Origin: an uncultured Neomegalonema sp.
GTDB lineage: Bacteria; Pseudomonadota; Alphaproteobacteria; Rhodobacterales; Rhodobacteraceae
DNA length: 34,165 nt
Direction: 5' to 3'
NCBI GenBank assembly: GCA_937995735.1
Contig: CALKIZ010000044.1
Span: 1 to 34,165 of the forward strand
Under the pieces are notes generated by a model. It ran no database searches. It was not told the DNA's origin and saw nothing but the letters and a program-made list of their open reading frames with translations. A program made the position numbers and the translations under genes. This document shows, in pieces, positions 26,122 through 33,984 of this stretch (position 1 is its first letter; each line of letters opens with the position of its first letter).

Positions 26122-26907
26122 ATGTTTCAACAGATCGACTCGAATGCAAATATGCAGCCGGAAGACGTTGCTCAGGCGATCTCCGCGATCTGGGGCGACA
26201 ATAAAGTCGTCCATGTTAAACGGGCTTTTGAAGGGGACCCCGACGAGCTGAGGTCTTTCTATGACCGGGTTCTTGAAAATCTTGGCCGACCCGTTGATAT
26301 CGCCGAAGACGCCACGGCGGCGCGCGATGCACAACGTACCGGCGAGCGCTGGATGGAAATTCGCTACGATCCGACGATCCCCGACGCTTATCGTCATTCA
26401 GCCAATGCTCAGCCGTTGCATACGGACGGGTCTTATATTCCGGCCTTCCCCGATGCGGCGATTATCTATTGCCAAGCCAGTGCCAATAACGGCGGTGAGA
26501 CGGTTTTTGTTGATTCTGACGTCGTTATCAGCGCACTTGAGGCTGAGGCTCCCGAACTGTTGAAGCGTCTCAAATCCCATACCGTAAAACACGCCCGTTC
26601 AGGCGATGAGCGGGATGCGCCCATCGTTGCAAATGACAATATCGGGGTGAAACTCCACTGGAACTATTACTGTGTGGACAAGGATGCGGATGCCGACACC
26701 ATGGCTTTGCGTGAGGAATTCCACACGTTCCTGCAATCCAGTAAGACTGTTCAAGACTCTAAAGTGGCCGTGGCTCTGCGCCCGGGGGATTGCGTCATTT
26801 GGAAAGATGATCGCACGCTGCATGGCCGCAATGCCTTCGATCCGACAGTCAAATCGGAGCGTTTTCTCTGGAAATCCGCTGTGGAGGTTGGCGCAGCGAA
26901 TGGGTGA
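26122..26907 (+). CDS. TauD/TfdA-type Fe(II)/2-oxoglutarate dioxygenase
   Basis: A 261-aa protein of the TauD/TfdA family, which couples 2-oxoglutarate decarboxylation to hydroxylation of a small substrate. The iron ligands are visible: His100 and Asp102 in PLHTDGSY, and distal His234 in TLHGRNAF. Arg247 in SERFLW would bind the 2-oxoglutarate carboxylate. I use ATG at 26122 because AAGGAAG lies about 7 bases upstream; the frame is open to 25861, but that part runs through the RHS junction. It overlaps the next gene by 8 bases. As the first gene of a glycan operon it may act on a nucleotide-sugar or glycan intermediate, which is inference only. Confidence 0.88.
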   Translation: MFQQIDSNANMQPEDVAQAISAIWGDNKVVHVKRAFEGDPDELRSFYDRVLENLGRPVDIAEDATAARDAQRTGERWMEIRYDPTIPDAYRHSANAQPLHTDGSYIPAFPDAAIIYCQASANNGGETVFVDSDVVISALEAEAPELLKRLKSHTVKHARSGDERDAPIVANDNIGVKLHWNYYCVDKDADADTMALREEFHTFLQSSKTVQDSKVAVALRPGDCVIWKDDRTLHGRNAFDPTVKSERFLWKSAVEVGAANG

Positions 26908-27673
26908 CCCTGAGACGGGTTTGTCTCAGTTGGACAGGTTCGTCTACGGGACCATGCGATTGGATGCTCTTGAGCAGACGCAAGCAACAGAGCTTCTTTG
27001 CACGCTTTTGCAGGCTGGAGTGCGCCGTTTTCATTCATCAGATGAATATGCGAGCTTCGGCCTGTTTGCGCGTTCATTGGCCGGAGCGTGCGGGCAGACA
27101 GGCGTGGATCCGGCAAGTTTGCGCCATGTGGTCAAGCTGGCTTCGCCGCATTTTGACGAACATCATTTCGATGCGGTGGCGGTGCGGGACCGGCTTGAAC
27201 GATACGCCACAGCCTTGGGCGCGCCCTGCATCGCACAGGTACAATGGATGGCACGTATTGATCTGAAAGACGAACCGGCACGGCTCGCTTTACTTGAGAA
27301 AGAAGGCCCGGCAATTGCGGCGGCGGCGGCGGACCTGCGGAAGGGTGGTCTCATCGAAGAGTTCGGGTGTTTTCCCTATACTGTCGATTTTGCAAAAGCT
27401 GCAATTCAGACCGGTGCTTTTGACGTGTTTATTGACTATTATAACCCTTGGGAACGTGATGCTGAGGCTTATGCTGATATGCTCAAGACGAGCGGTATTT
27501 CATTTATGGCGTTGAGGCCCTTTGCAGCCGGTAAAGGGTTTGAGGAGGGTCGCAGCGTTGCTGATTTGCTTGATTTCGCGGAAGGCCATCCGACTCTTGA
27601 CGGGGTGATTGCAGGCACGAACTTCGCTGAGAATTTCCGCTCGATTCAGCGCGCGCTCGGGCGCTTTGTCTGA
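26900..27673 (+). CDS. aldo/keto reductase-like protein with altered active site
   Basis: A 257-aa TIM-barrel protein resembling aldo/keto reductases. It shows LDRFVYGTMRLD at the first strand, GVRRFHSSDEYASFG (about residues 40-54), RHVVKLASP (Lys79) and the C-terminal FAAGKGFEEGRSVADLLDFAEGHPTLDGVIAGTNFAENF typical of the cofactor end. By eye, Tyr50 and Lys79 of the catalytic tetrad are kept, but the Asp position is His45 and the active-site His position is Met117 (VQWMAR). It may therefore catalyse something else or be non-catalytic. It is shorter than a usual AKR (about 280-330 aa). Start ATG lies inside the dioxygenase gene, and a sugar transferase follows 19 bases later. Confidence 0.78.
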   Translation: MGDPETGLSQLDRFVYGTMRLDALEQTQATELLCTLLQAGVRRFHSSDEYASFGLFARSLAGACGQTGVDPASLRHVVKLASPHFDEHHFDAVAVRDRLERYATALGAPCIAQVQWMARIDLKDEPARLALLEKEGPAIAAAAADLRKGGLIEEFGCFPYTVDFAKAAIQTGAFDVFIDYYNPWERDAEAYADMLKTSGISFMALRPFAAGKGFEEGRSVADLLDFAEGHPTLDGVIAGTNFAENFRSIQRALGRFV

Positions 27674-27692
27674 ACCACCGAAAACGAGAGTC

Positions 27693-28310
27693 ATGTCCAA
27701 GATTTACAATCATTATCTGAAACGTCTTTTTGACCTCGCGGTTGGTTTGGTGTTGTTGATTTTTCTGGCACTTCCAATTGTGCTGCTCGCCTTGTTGATC
27801 CGCGTAAAGATGGGGTCACCCGTCCTCTTTACTCAAGAGCGGGGCGGGTATGGGTGCAAGCCATTCTCGATCTATAAATTCCGGTCAATGACTGACGCGC
27901 GGGACGGAACCGGAAAGTTGTTACATGACAGCCAGCGAATTACAGCTTTGGGCCGGTTTTTGCGGTCTTCAAGCCTCGATGAGCTTCCCTCGCTGATTAA
28001 TTTGATCCGGGGGGATATCGGTCTGGTTGGCCCGCGTCCTTTCATCTATGATTACATGGAGCTTTATCCCGAACGCTATCGCAAACGCCATGACGTACGC
28101 CCCGGCATTACCGGATGGGCACAGGTCAAAGGCAGAAATGCGATTTCGTGGGAAGAAAAGTTTGAATATGATCTTTGGTATGTCGAGCATCGAGGGTTTT
28201 TGCTTGATCTCAAAATCATCGGCATGACGATCAAGAAATTATTCAAACGTGGTGATGTGAATTCCGGTCAAGACGAAACCATGCCGCGCTATACAGGATC
28301 ACCCGAGTGA
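27693..28310 (+). CDS. PglC-like undecaprenyl-phosphate sugar-1-phosphate transferase
   Basis: A 205-aa monotopic phosphoglycosyl transferase that would load a sugar-1-phosphate from a UDP-sugar onto undecaprenyl phosphate, the first membrane step of glycan assembly. A basic N-terminus (KRLFDLAVG) leads to one re-entrant membrane helix (about residues 12-35). Then come FTQERGGYGCKPFSIYKFRSM, the catalytic pair Asp96-Glu97 in SSLDELPSLINLIRGDIGLVGPRP, and RKRHDVRPGITGWAQVKGRN. The short form without extra helices is the PglC type rather than WbaP. ATG at 27693 has GAGAG before it. The stop overlaps the acetyltransferase GTG. Confidence 0.94.
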   Translation: MSKIYNHYLKRLFDLAVGLVLLIFLALPIVLLALLIRVKMGSPVLFTQERGGYGCKPFSIYKFRSMTDARDGTGKLLHDSQRITALGRFLRSSSLDELPSLINLIRGDIGLVGPRPFIYDYMELYPERYRKRHDVRPGITGWAQVKGRNAISWEEKFEYDLWYVEHRGFLLDLKIIGMTIKKLFKRGDVNSGQDETMPRYTGSPE

Positions 28311-28963
28311 CGCCCGCCCCGGATGCACGGTTGATCCTGATCGGGGCTGGCGGGCATGGCAAAGTTGTTGCGGATGTTGCCGCCGCCGTTGGATGGCAAA
28401 ATATCGCCTTTCTTGATCGCAGCTTTCCTGACAGGAGGGAAAATGGGGCATGGCCAATCATTGGTAACCTCTCAGAAGCCCTGCCTCTTCGTGAAGCGGG
28501 CGCCTGTCTTTTTTTGAGCATTGGCAATAACAGCATTCGTGCGCGGCTCTGGGAGGGGCTTTCGATGGCTGACAGTCCTATGCTGATTGATCCTGATGCC
28601 AGTGTTTCCAAATATGCAAACATTGGCGCAGGTACGCTCGTGGTTCGCGGTGCAGCTGTTAATACGGCGGCTTATATTGGAAAGAGTGTCATCGTGAATA
28701 CTGGCGCGACCATTGATCATGATTGTGACGTTTCGGATTTCGCACATATTTCACCGGGAGCCAATCTTTCCGGGACTGTGACGGTAGGGGCGCGCAGTTG
28801 GATTGGAGTTGGCTCGGCAGTCCGTGAAAATATCACGATAGGATCTGATGTCACGGTGGGTGCCGGTGCTGCGGTTGTGAAGGATGTAGCCGATGGCCTT
28901 ACTGTGGTCAGCGCACCTGCCCGACCGATGCCAAGCGCAATTAAAGGAGGCGCAAGATGTTGA
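28307..28963 (+). CDS. PglD-like sugar O/N-acyltransferase
   Basis: A 218-aa NeuD/PglD-type acyltransferase. The N-terminal Rossmann-like part begins LILIGAGGHGKVVADVAAAVGW (binding of the UDP-amino-sugar). The C-terminal half is a left-handed beta helix of hexapeptide repeats (ASVSKYANIGAGTLVVRGA to GSDVTVGAGAAVVKDVADG). The family's catalytic histidine lies in TIDHDCDVSDFAHI. Members acetylate a 4-amino sugar during N,N'-diacetylbacillosamine synthesis. The start is GTG overlapping the PglC-like gene, and the stop overlaps the aminotransferase ATG. PglC, PglD and a PglE-type enzyme side by side strongly suggest such a diamino sugar. The 4,6-dehydratase (PglF) is not in the window. Confidence 0.92.
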   Translation: MTPAPDARLILIGAGGHGKVVADVAAAVGWQNIAFLDRSFPDRRENGAWPIIGNLSEALPLREAGACLFLSIGNNSIRARLWEGLSMADSPMLIDPDASVSKYANIGAGTLVVRGAAVNTAAYIGKSVIVNTGATIDHDCDVSDFAHISPGANLSGTVTVGARSWIGVGSAVRENITIGSDVTVGAGAAVVKDVADGLTVVSAPARPMPSAIKGGARC

Positions 28964-30183
28964 ACGGACCTTTCCCGCCTTGGCCAAATTATACTCAAGA
29001 AGAGGTCGATGCCGTTAGCCGGGTCTTGCTGTCCAATCGGGTAAATTACTGGACCGGCGAGGAAGGGCGACGTTTCGAAGAGGAGTTTGCAACCTTTGCC
29101 GGAACAGAAAAAGCCATTGCGGTTGCGAACGGCACGTTGGCTCTTGATCTGGCGCTTCATGGTTTGCGCATAGGGTCACACAATGGTGGCTCTGCCAGCG
29201 ACGAGGTGATCGTCACCCCGCGCAGCTTTATGGCTTCAGCGTCGTGTGTTGTGAATGCTGGCGCCATTCCCGTCTTCGCTGATGTGGATGAAGAGACCCA
29301 AAACATCACACCCGCCACTTGTGCGCCACATCTGACTCAGAATACGCGCGGTATACTGTGCGTTCATATTGCGGGCTGGCCCTGCGATATGGATGGGTTC
29401 CGAGATATGACAGAGGGCAAGGGCATCGCCTTAATCGAAGATTGTGCTCAAGCCCACGGTGCGCGTTATAAGGGGCGTCCGGTTGGAGGGCTTGGGGATG
29501 TAGCGGCTTGGTCTTTTTGTCAGGATAAAATCATGACCACGGGGGGCGAGGGCGGCATGGTCACCTGTAATGATCCTGATCTGTGGTCGCGCATGTGGTC
29601 CTTTAAGGACCATGGTAAGAGTTGGGATGCTGTATATAATCGTGACCATCCTCCCGGATTTCGTTGGGTTCACGAGACAATAGGGACGAACTGGCGCTTG
29701 ACAGAGATGCAGTCTGCGATTGGGCGCATACAATTGCGGCGTATGCCGGAATCGAACAAGGTCCGGCGTGCGAATGCGATGGGATTAATGTCCGATTTAG
29801 CATCGTTTGCAGGTGAGAATGGAATGCTTCGCTTGCCTGCTTTGTCTTGTTCAGGATGTGATGGCTCTTGCGGGGCAAACTTCCCGAAAGCGGCATGTAC
29901 TCATGCTTGGTATCGGTTTTATGCATTTGTGCGCCCGGAAAACTTACCTGATGGGCTTGATCGCGACGGACTTATTGCAGCACTTAACCGGCAGGGGTTG
30001 CCTTGTATGCAGGGGACGTGCTCGGAGATCTATTTGGAAAAAGCCTTCGACGGGACGCCCTACAGACCCGCGCAGAGCCTTCCAATCGCCCGCCGCTTGG
30101 GGGAAACGAGCATCATGTTTTTCACCCATCCGGGGGTGACTCGTGTTCCCGTTGCAGCTGAGACGTTAATGGGCCACGAGTAA
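28957..30183 (+). CDS. DegT/DnrJ/EryC1-type sugar aminotransferase
   Basis: A 408-aa PLP-dependent aminotransferase of the DegT family, likely converting a 4-keto nucleotide sugar to the 4-amino form (PglE-like step). It shows FAGTEKAIAVANGTLALDLAL (about residue 48), DEVIVTPRSFMASASCV, IEDCAQAHGARYKGRPVG and the PLP lysine Lys191 in SFCQDKIMTTGGEGGM, followed by GTNWRLTEMQSAIG. An unusual segment carries Cys298, Cys301, Cys305 and Cys314 (CX2CX3CX8C) just before HAWYRFYAFVRPE. I do not recall it in relatives. It overlaps the acetyltransferase gene by 7 bases and closes the operon. Confidence 0.92.
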   Translation: MLNGPFPPWPNYTQEEVDAVSRVLLSNRVNYWTGEEGRRFEEEFATFAGTEKAIAVANGTLALDLALHGLRIGSHNGGSASDEVIVTPRSFMASASCVVNAGAIPVFADVDEETQNITPATCAPHLTQNTRGILCVHIAGWPCDMDGFRDMTEGKGIALIEDCAQAHGARYKGRPVGGLGDVAAWSFCQDKIMTTGGEGGMVTCNDPDLWSRMWSFKDHGKSWDAVYNRDHPPGFRWVHETIGTNWRLTEMQSAIGRIQLRRMPESNKVRRANAMGLMSDLASFAGENGMLRLPALSCSGCDGSCGANFPKAACTHAWYRFYAFVRPENLPDGLDRDGLIAALNRQGLPCMQGTCSEIYLEKAFDGTPYRPAQSLPIARRLGETSIMFFTHPGVTRVPVAAETLMGHE

Positions 30184-30443
30184 CATAACCCTATAGACGG
30201 TTAGTTTTGAACTAAAGAGTTAGGTTTGAGCAAAGAGACCGATCTCCGTTTAAATACCTCCGGTGCGCAAAGCATATGGACTTAGCTCTGACGAGGTGTT
30301 GCAAAGTATCGACATCATTCATTGCGATACGGATTATTCTTTATTATTGTCACGCTGGAACCAATGTAATATCCCGGCAAAACCCCTGAATGAGTTGGTA
30401 TTTTTCATATCAATAATTCCTGATCGAATTGGATTTTGATAGC

Positions 30444-32414
30444 ATGAGCAATCCTGCGCCTGACTGGACTTCAGCGAATGTCCATGCCCTTCCTTCGGCA
30501 AGGTATGCGGATGACGATGAAATAGATATTGGTGAAGTCATTACGCTTTTTTGGCGGCGTAAATGGTTGCTTACCTGCGTAGTGCTCGCGTCGATCATCG
30601 CCGGCATTTTTTATGTCCAGCAGCTGCCTAAGCTCTATTACGCAGAAGCCAAACTGATTTTGGAATCTCAGGAGCAAAATGCTACCGGTTTAGAAAATCT
30701 TGTTCCTGGAATCTCCAGTGACGATTCTGAGATGAATTCTCAGATAGAGGTTATCAAATCCCGTAACCTTGTCGGCCAGGTCGTCAAAGATCTATCATTA
30801 ATAGACGATCCCGAGTATAATACGACGCTCCAAGAACCAACACTCATCGCCCGGTCGATCGAATGGGTCTTGGCAAAAATCGGAATATCCTTAAGTCCTG
30901 ATCTGCAGGATCAACGCGAAATTGCAATAGATGAGCTAACAGAAAACCTGAATGTTTCTGTCCTGCCCAAAACTCATGTTTTTAAAATTTCACTGGAGAC
31001 ATGGGATCCGCTTAAATCAGTTAAGATTGTTAATGCGCTGTCACAGGCTTTCGTATCCGACCAAGTTAAAGCGAAATTGGATTCTAACACCCAAGCGGCG
31101 GATTGGTTGCGCAATAAAGTAAATGATCTGGCCGAAATCCTAAATGAGAGCGAGGCTAAAGCTGCAAGTTTTCGCAATCAAACAGAACGGGTTGTCACAG
31201 AGCAGGATGTTGTTCGGTCAAACAACAATCTTAAAAATGCACGGGGGCGTCTCAGCAGTTTCGAAACGTCTTTGAAGGACAGAACTGGTTCTGCGGTTCC
31301 AACGAGAGACAGTGACCGCGCCCAGTTGAATTTTCTTTTACTCAATATTTCTAAACTTGAAGCCATTGTTGAAAAGCAAACAAACGATCTCCTAACAATC
31401 CGCCAGCTTGACCGCGAGGCCGAAGCCGCAGGGGCAATTTACGAACATTTCGTCCAGCGCATGAATCAGATCGAGGTTCAAAAAGGCCTTCAAGAATCTG
31501 ATGTTAGAATTTTGTCTGGCGCTGTTCCCCGCTACAAGCCTACGAAGCCGAGGAAGGGCCTTACCCTCGCGGTGTTTGCTATACTGGGCCTGATATTTGG
31601 TGTCGCTTACATCCTGCTTCGAAAGTTGATGGACAAATCTTTCAATGACCCTGCTGAACTCCAGAGTGCTTTTGGTGTTCCGGTGATCGGCACTATCCCC
31701 CGCGCCAAGACAAAAAATCGAAGGGCACTTCTGAGCTATGCGATCAAGCGCCCGTCCTCTGCTATTATGGAGGCAATTCGGGATTTGCGGACGTCCTTAT
31801 TGGCTTTGGATAAACGCGGGAACCAATCCGGCGGTCACTCAGGTCAAGTTCTGGTTTTAACATCTTCGGTCCCGGCTGAGGGGAAAACTACAAGTTCAGT
31901 ATTGCTTGCTCTAAATTCATCTGCCTTGGACAAAAAAGTTCTTCTCGTTGAATGCGACCTTAGAAGATCGACATTCAAAACATATTTTGGATCAGGCACG
32001 GGATTGGGCTTGCTACATGCTATTGACCATATAAACGATTGGGAAGCCGCCGTCGGGACTGTACCGAAGACCAATATGGACGTTATTTTTGGTGGCACAT
32101 CGGATAATCGTAATGCTGCGGATATCTTCGCCTCACAGGGCTTTACGGATTTTGTCGAACGGGCAAAAGAAAAATACGATCTTGTTATTTTGGACTCGCC
32201 ACCGGTGCTACCCGTCCCTGATGCACGTTTGATTGCCAAACTCAGCGATAAAATCATCTACGTGGTGAAATCATCATCGACCCCATCGAGCACGGTCGCG
32301 GCAGGATTGAGATTGTTTGAGAATATCGATCTTAGACCCGATGGTCTTATTATGACACAAATCGACAAACGATCTGGATATTCAAGCTACGGTTCCGAGT
32401 ATTATAGAAATTAG
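30444..32414 (+). CDS. Wzc/ExoP-like polysaccharide chain-length tyrosine kinase
   Basis: A 656-aa inner-membrane co-polymerase with a cytoplasmic BY-kinase. A Wzz domain starts with IDIGEVITLFWRRKWLLTCVV and a membrane helix (about residues 38-58). A long periplasmic coiled-coil region (about 60-360) is followed by the second helix (about 372-392). The kinase domain has Walker A SVPAEGKTTSS (Lys481), Walker A' VECDLRR (Asp505) and Walker B VILDSPPVL (Asp584). The C-terminus is a tyrosine cluster (SGYSSYGSEYYRN) for autophosphorylation. ATG at 30444 is chosen over TTG at 30429. It lies 260 bases after the aminotransferase and probably has its own promoter. Confidence 0.94.
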   Translation: MSNPAPDWTSANVHALPSARYADDDEIDIGEVITLFWRRKWLLTCVVLASIIAGIFYVQQLPKLYYAEAKLILESQEQNATGLENLVPGISSDDSEMNSQIEVIKSRNLVGQVVKDLSLIDDPEYNTTLQEPTLIARSIEWVLAKIGISLSPDLQDQREIAIDELTENLNVSVLPKTHVFKISLETWDPLKSVKIVNALSQAFVSDQVKAKLDSNTQAADWLRNKVNDLAEILNESEAKAASFRNQTERVVTEQDVVRSNNNLKNARGRLSSFETSLKDRTGSAVPTRDSDRAQLNFLLLNISKLEAIVEKQTNDLLTIRQLDREAEAAGAIYEHFVQRMNQIEVQKGLQESDVRILSGAVPRYKPTKPRKGLTLAVFAILGLIFGVAYILLRKLMDKSFNDPAELQSAFGVPVIGTIPRAKTKNRRALLSYAIKRPSSAIMEAIRDLRTSLLALDKRGNQSGGHSGQVLVLTSSVPAEGKTTSSVLLALNSSALDKKVLLVECDLRRSTFKTYFGSGTGLGLLHAIDHINDWEAAVGTVPKTNMDVIFGGTSDNRNAADIFASQGFTDFVERAKEKYDLVILDSPPVLPVPDARLIAKLSDKIIYVVKSSSTPSSTVAAGLRLFENIDLRPDGLIMTQIDKRSGYSSYGSEYYRN

Positions 32415-32512
32415 AAATCAGCTTTGAGCTACCCTCAATGTTTGGACACTGACTTAAGCTGTGATTTTCTGTCTGTTAATCTTCTACGGGAAGGAAATTA
32501 GAGATATAGAAA

Positions 32513-32640
32513 CGGAAGAACCACAGCCCTGACTTCAAGGTGGAAGTCGCACTGAAAGGCTTGAAAGGGAAGTGCACGGTTGCCGAGCTTTCGAGCGAAT
32601 TGGCGTCATCCGGCGATGATCTACAGCTGAAAGCGGATGC
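32513..32640 (+). pseudogene. IS3-family OrfA fragment (frameshifted)
   Basis: The frame from 32513 reads KNHSPDFKVEVALKGLKGKC and continues TVAELSSE, the typical N-terminus of an IS3 OrfA helix-turn-helix protein. After about 32600 the expected FGVHPxMIYSWKRML line can still be followed at the DNA level only by allowing several one-base gaps. An in-frame TAG precedes it, so there is no usable start. Confidence 0.7.
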
Positions 32641-32661
32641 TGATTGTAGGTGCGCCCGGCT

Positions 32662-32905
32662 CTATCGGTTTCGCGATCATCGTTCTATTCTCAATCCATG
32701 GGCAGGACGGCGCTGAACCTCACATTCATGCAGCAAATCGGCTTACAATTCATTGAAGCGCCGTTTTTCGGGACTCTGTGTCGGATTTTGGAATCACAAA
32801 CGAGCCCACAATGCCCATGGCGGCAAACCGTCCGCCCGTAGTTTATCGGTTAGAGAAACAAGACATGCAAACCGGTTGGCAGCAGCAGAGAATAACTTAA
32901 ATCAG
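32662..32905 (+). pseudogene. IS3-family OrfB fragments (deleted core)
   Basis: The first piece reads LSVSRSSFYSQSMGR, then NLTFMQQIGLQFIEAPFFG (ending about 32775), matching the N-terminal part of OrfB. It jumps almost directly to the C-terminal tail NHKRAHNAHGGKP (about 32790-32830, another frame), then VVYRLEKQDMQTGWQQQRIT and TAA after one more shift. The whole DDE catalytic core is missing. Confidence 0.7.
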
Positions 32906-32954
32906 GTAGGAGCCTATCCAAACATTCGGGGCCGGATCAGTTAAAGTCCCTACC

Positions 32955-33731
32955 TTAACTATCATCCCGGGGTTTTCGGCCAACGATCATCGTTGATCGG
33001 GCACAGAGACGCAGGCCGGGTATCTTTACAAGCCTGCGGTCAAGCCGCCGCACAAAACGTTCAAAAAAACCGTCCGGTTTTGCACCTAAAATACCACCCA
33101 AAATACCGAGTGGTAGAGATGCCATTTCGACCGGATGGAAAGCCGTTTCAAACCGCTCTTCGAACAGCTTCAAATGACGTAAACGCATCGGAATTTCGTC
33201 GGGCGTTCGCATGTCAGGCGTTGCCGCGCGCACTATCCAGCCTACAGGATTCATATCGAGCGGCTCCATGAAAACCATAACGCCACCGGGCTTCATAACC
33301 CGTTCGATCTCGTCCAATGCAACAGCATAGTCGAGATGATGAAGAATTGCTTTTCCAAAGACCGCATCGAATGAAGCATCCGGGAAATTAAGTTGATGCG
33401 CATCCATGATATGGAATTCCGGCTTAACTTCAGTGCCTTTCGCCATATCCCGGCCGTGTTCGAGTTCGGCTTCGGATATATTGATACAATGGACCGACCC
33501 GGCAGGCGTTTTCAGTCGATGGATCCAGCTTGCCCAACTCGCTGACCCTATTTCCAAAAAAGAACCGTTTTCATAGGGAGAAAATGCGTTTTGAATGATC
33601 TTATCAACATCACCAGACCAAATTTCAGCAGAACGGGCTAAAATCTTCTCCAACCGTTCACGATCAATGCCTGCATTCCACGCTTCTTTTTCACGCGCTA
33701 CGCGATCTTCATCAATATGGATATTATCCAT
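32955..33731 (-). CDS. class I SAM-dependent methyltransferase
   Basis: A 258-aa Methyltransf_11-type enzyme. Motif I is FLEIGSASWASWIHRL (about residue 58), less glycine-rich than the usual E/DxGxGxG. It is followed by VHCINISEAELEHGRDMA (motif post I), FHIMDAHQLNFPDASFDAVFGKAILHHL (motifs II-III, about 106-133) and IERVMKPGGVMVFMEPL. The C-terminal 80 residues are basic (RFVRRLDRRLVKIPGLRLCARS) and may contact a membrane. Start ATG is at 33731 with GGGGGTTGAG upstream. It is transcribed towards the glycan locus, so a role in modifying a glycan or lipid carrier is possible but not shown. The methyl acceptor is unknown. Confidence 0.82.
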   Translation of the reverse strand: MDNIHIDEDRVAREKEAWNAGIDRERLEKILARSAEIWSGDVDKIIQNAFSPYENGSFLEIGSASWASWIHRLKTPAGSVHCINISEAELEHGRDMAKGTEVKPEFHIMDAHQLNFPDASFDAVFGKAILHHLDYAVALDEIERVMKPGGVMVFMEPLDMNPVGWIVRAATPDMRTPDEIPMRLRHLKLFEERFETAFHPVEMASLPLGILGGILGAKPDGFFERFVRRLDRRLVKIPGLRLCARSTMIVGRKPRDDS

Positions 33732-33984
33732 CGCTCAACCCCCGTAAATCTGACGATATATTTCGCAATCAAAATTGACGTTCGGAGTTCTGTTAATGCA
33801 AGATTAACTCCACTTTTGCCGATCAGACAGAAAATCTGAGATTTTCATCTTGAGCAGAAAATCAAACGTATAATTTTGTGCGCTGTATGGAGAATTTATG
33901 GTTTATTTCTTTGATCGAAACACGGAAATGAAGGTGCGTTAGGACGGTTAGTTTTAGACTTTTCTGAGAGCCTGATTCAAAAGT

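Larger units (their letters stand above)
32432..32931 (+). mobile_element. internally deleted IS3-family remnant
   Basis: The ends are inverted copies: CCCTCAATGTTTGGA at 32432-32446 and TCCAAACATTCGGGG at 32917-32931 (AATGTTTGGA identical). Between them are pieces of both IS3 transposase genes in the right order, but only 500 bp in total instead of the usual 1.2-1.5 kb. Several single-base indels break the frames. This is a dead copy. It starts 18 bases after the tyrosine kinase stop and ends 24 bases before the methyltransferase stop. Confidence 0.75.

Noticed and set aside
30196-33955. A 13-base direct repeat (GACGGTTAGTTTT at 30196-30208 and 33943-33955) around the tyrosine kinase and methyltransferase region, possibly marking a mobile unit.
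   Set aside because: Exact 13-mers are expected several times by chance in a window this size, and no recombinase or matching end structure accompanies the pair.
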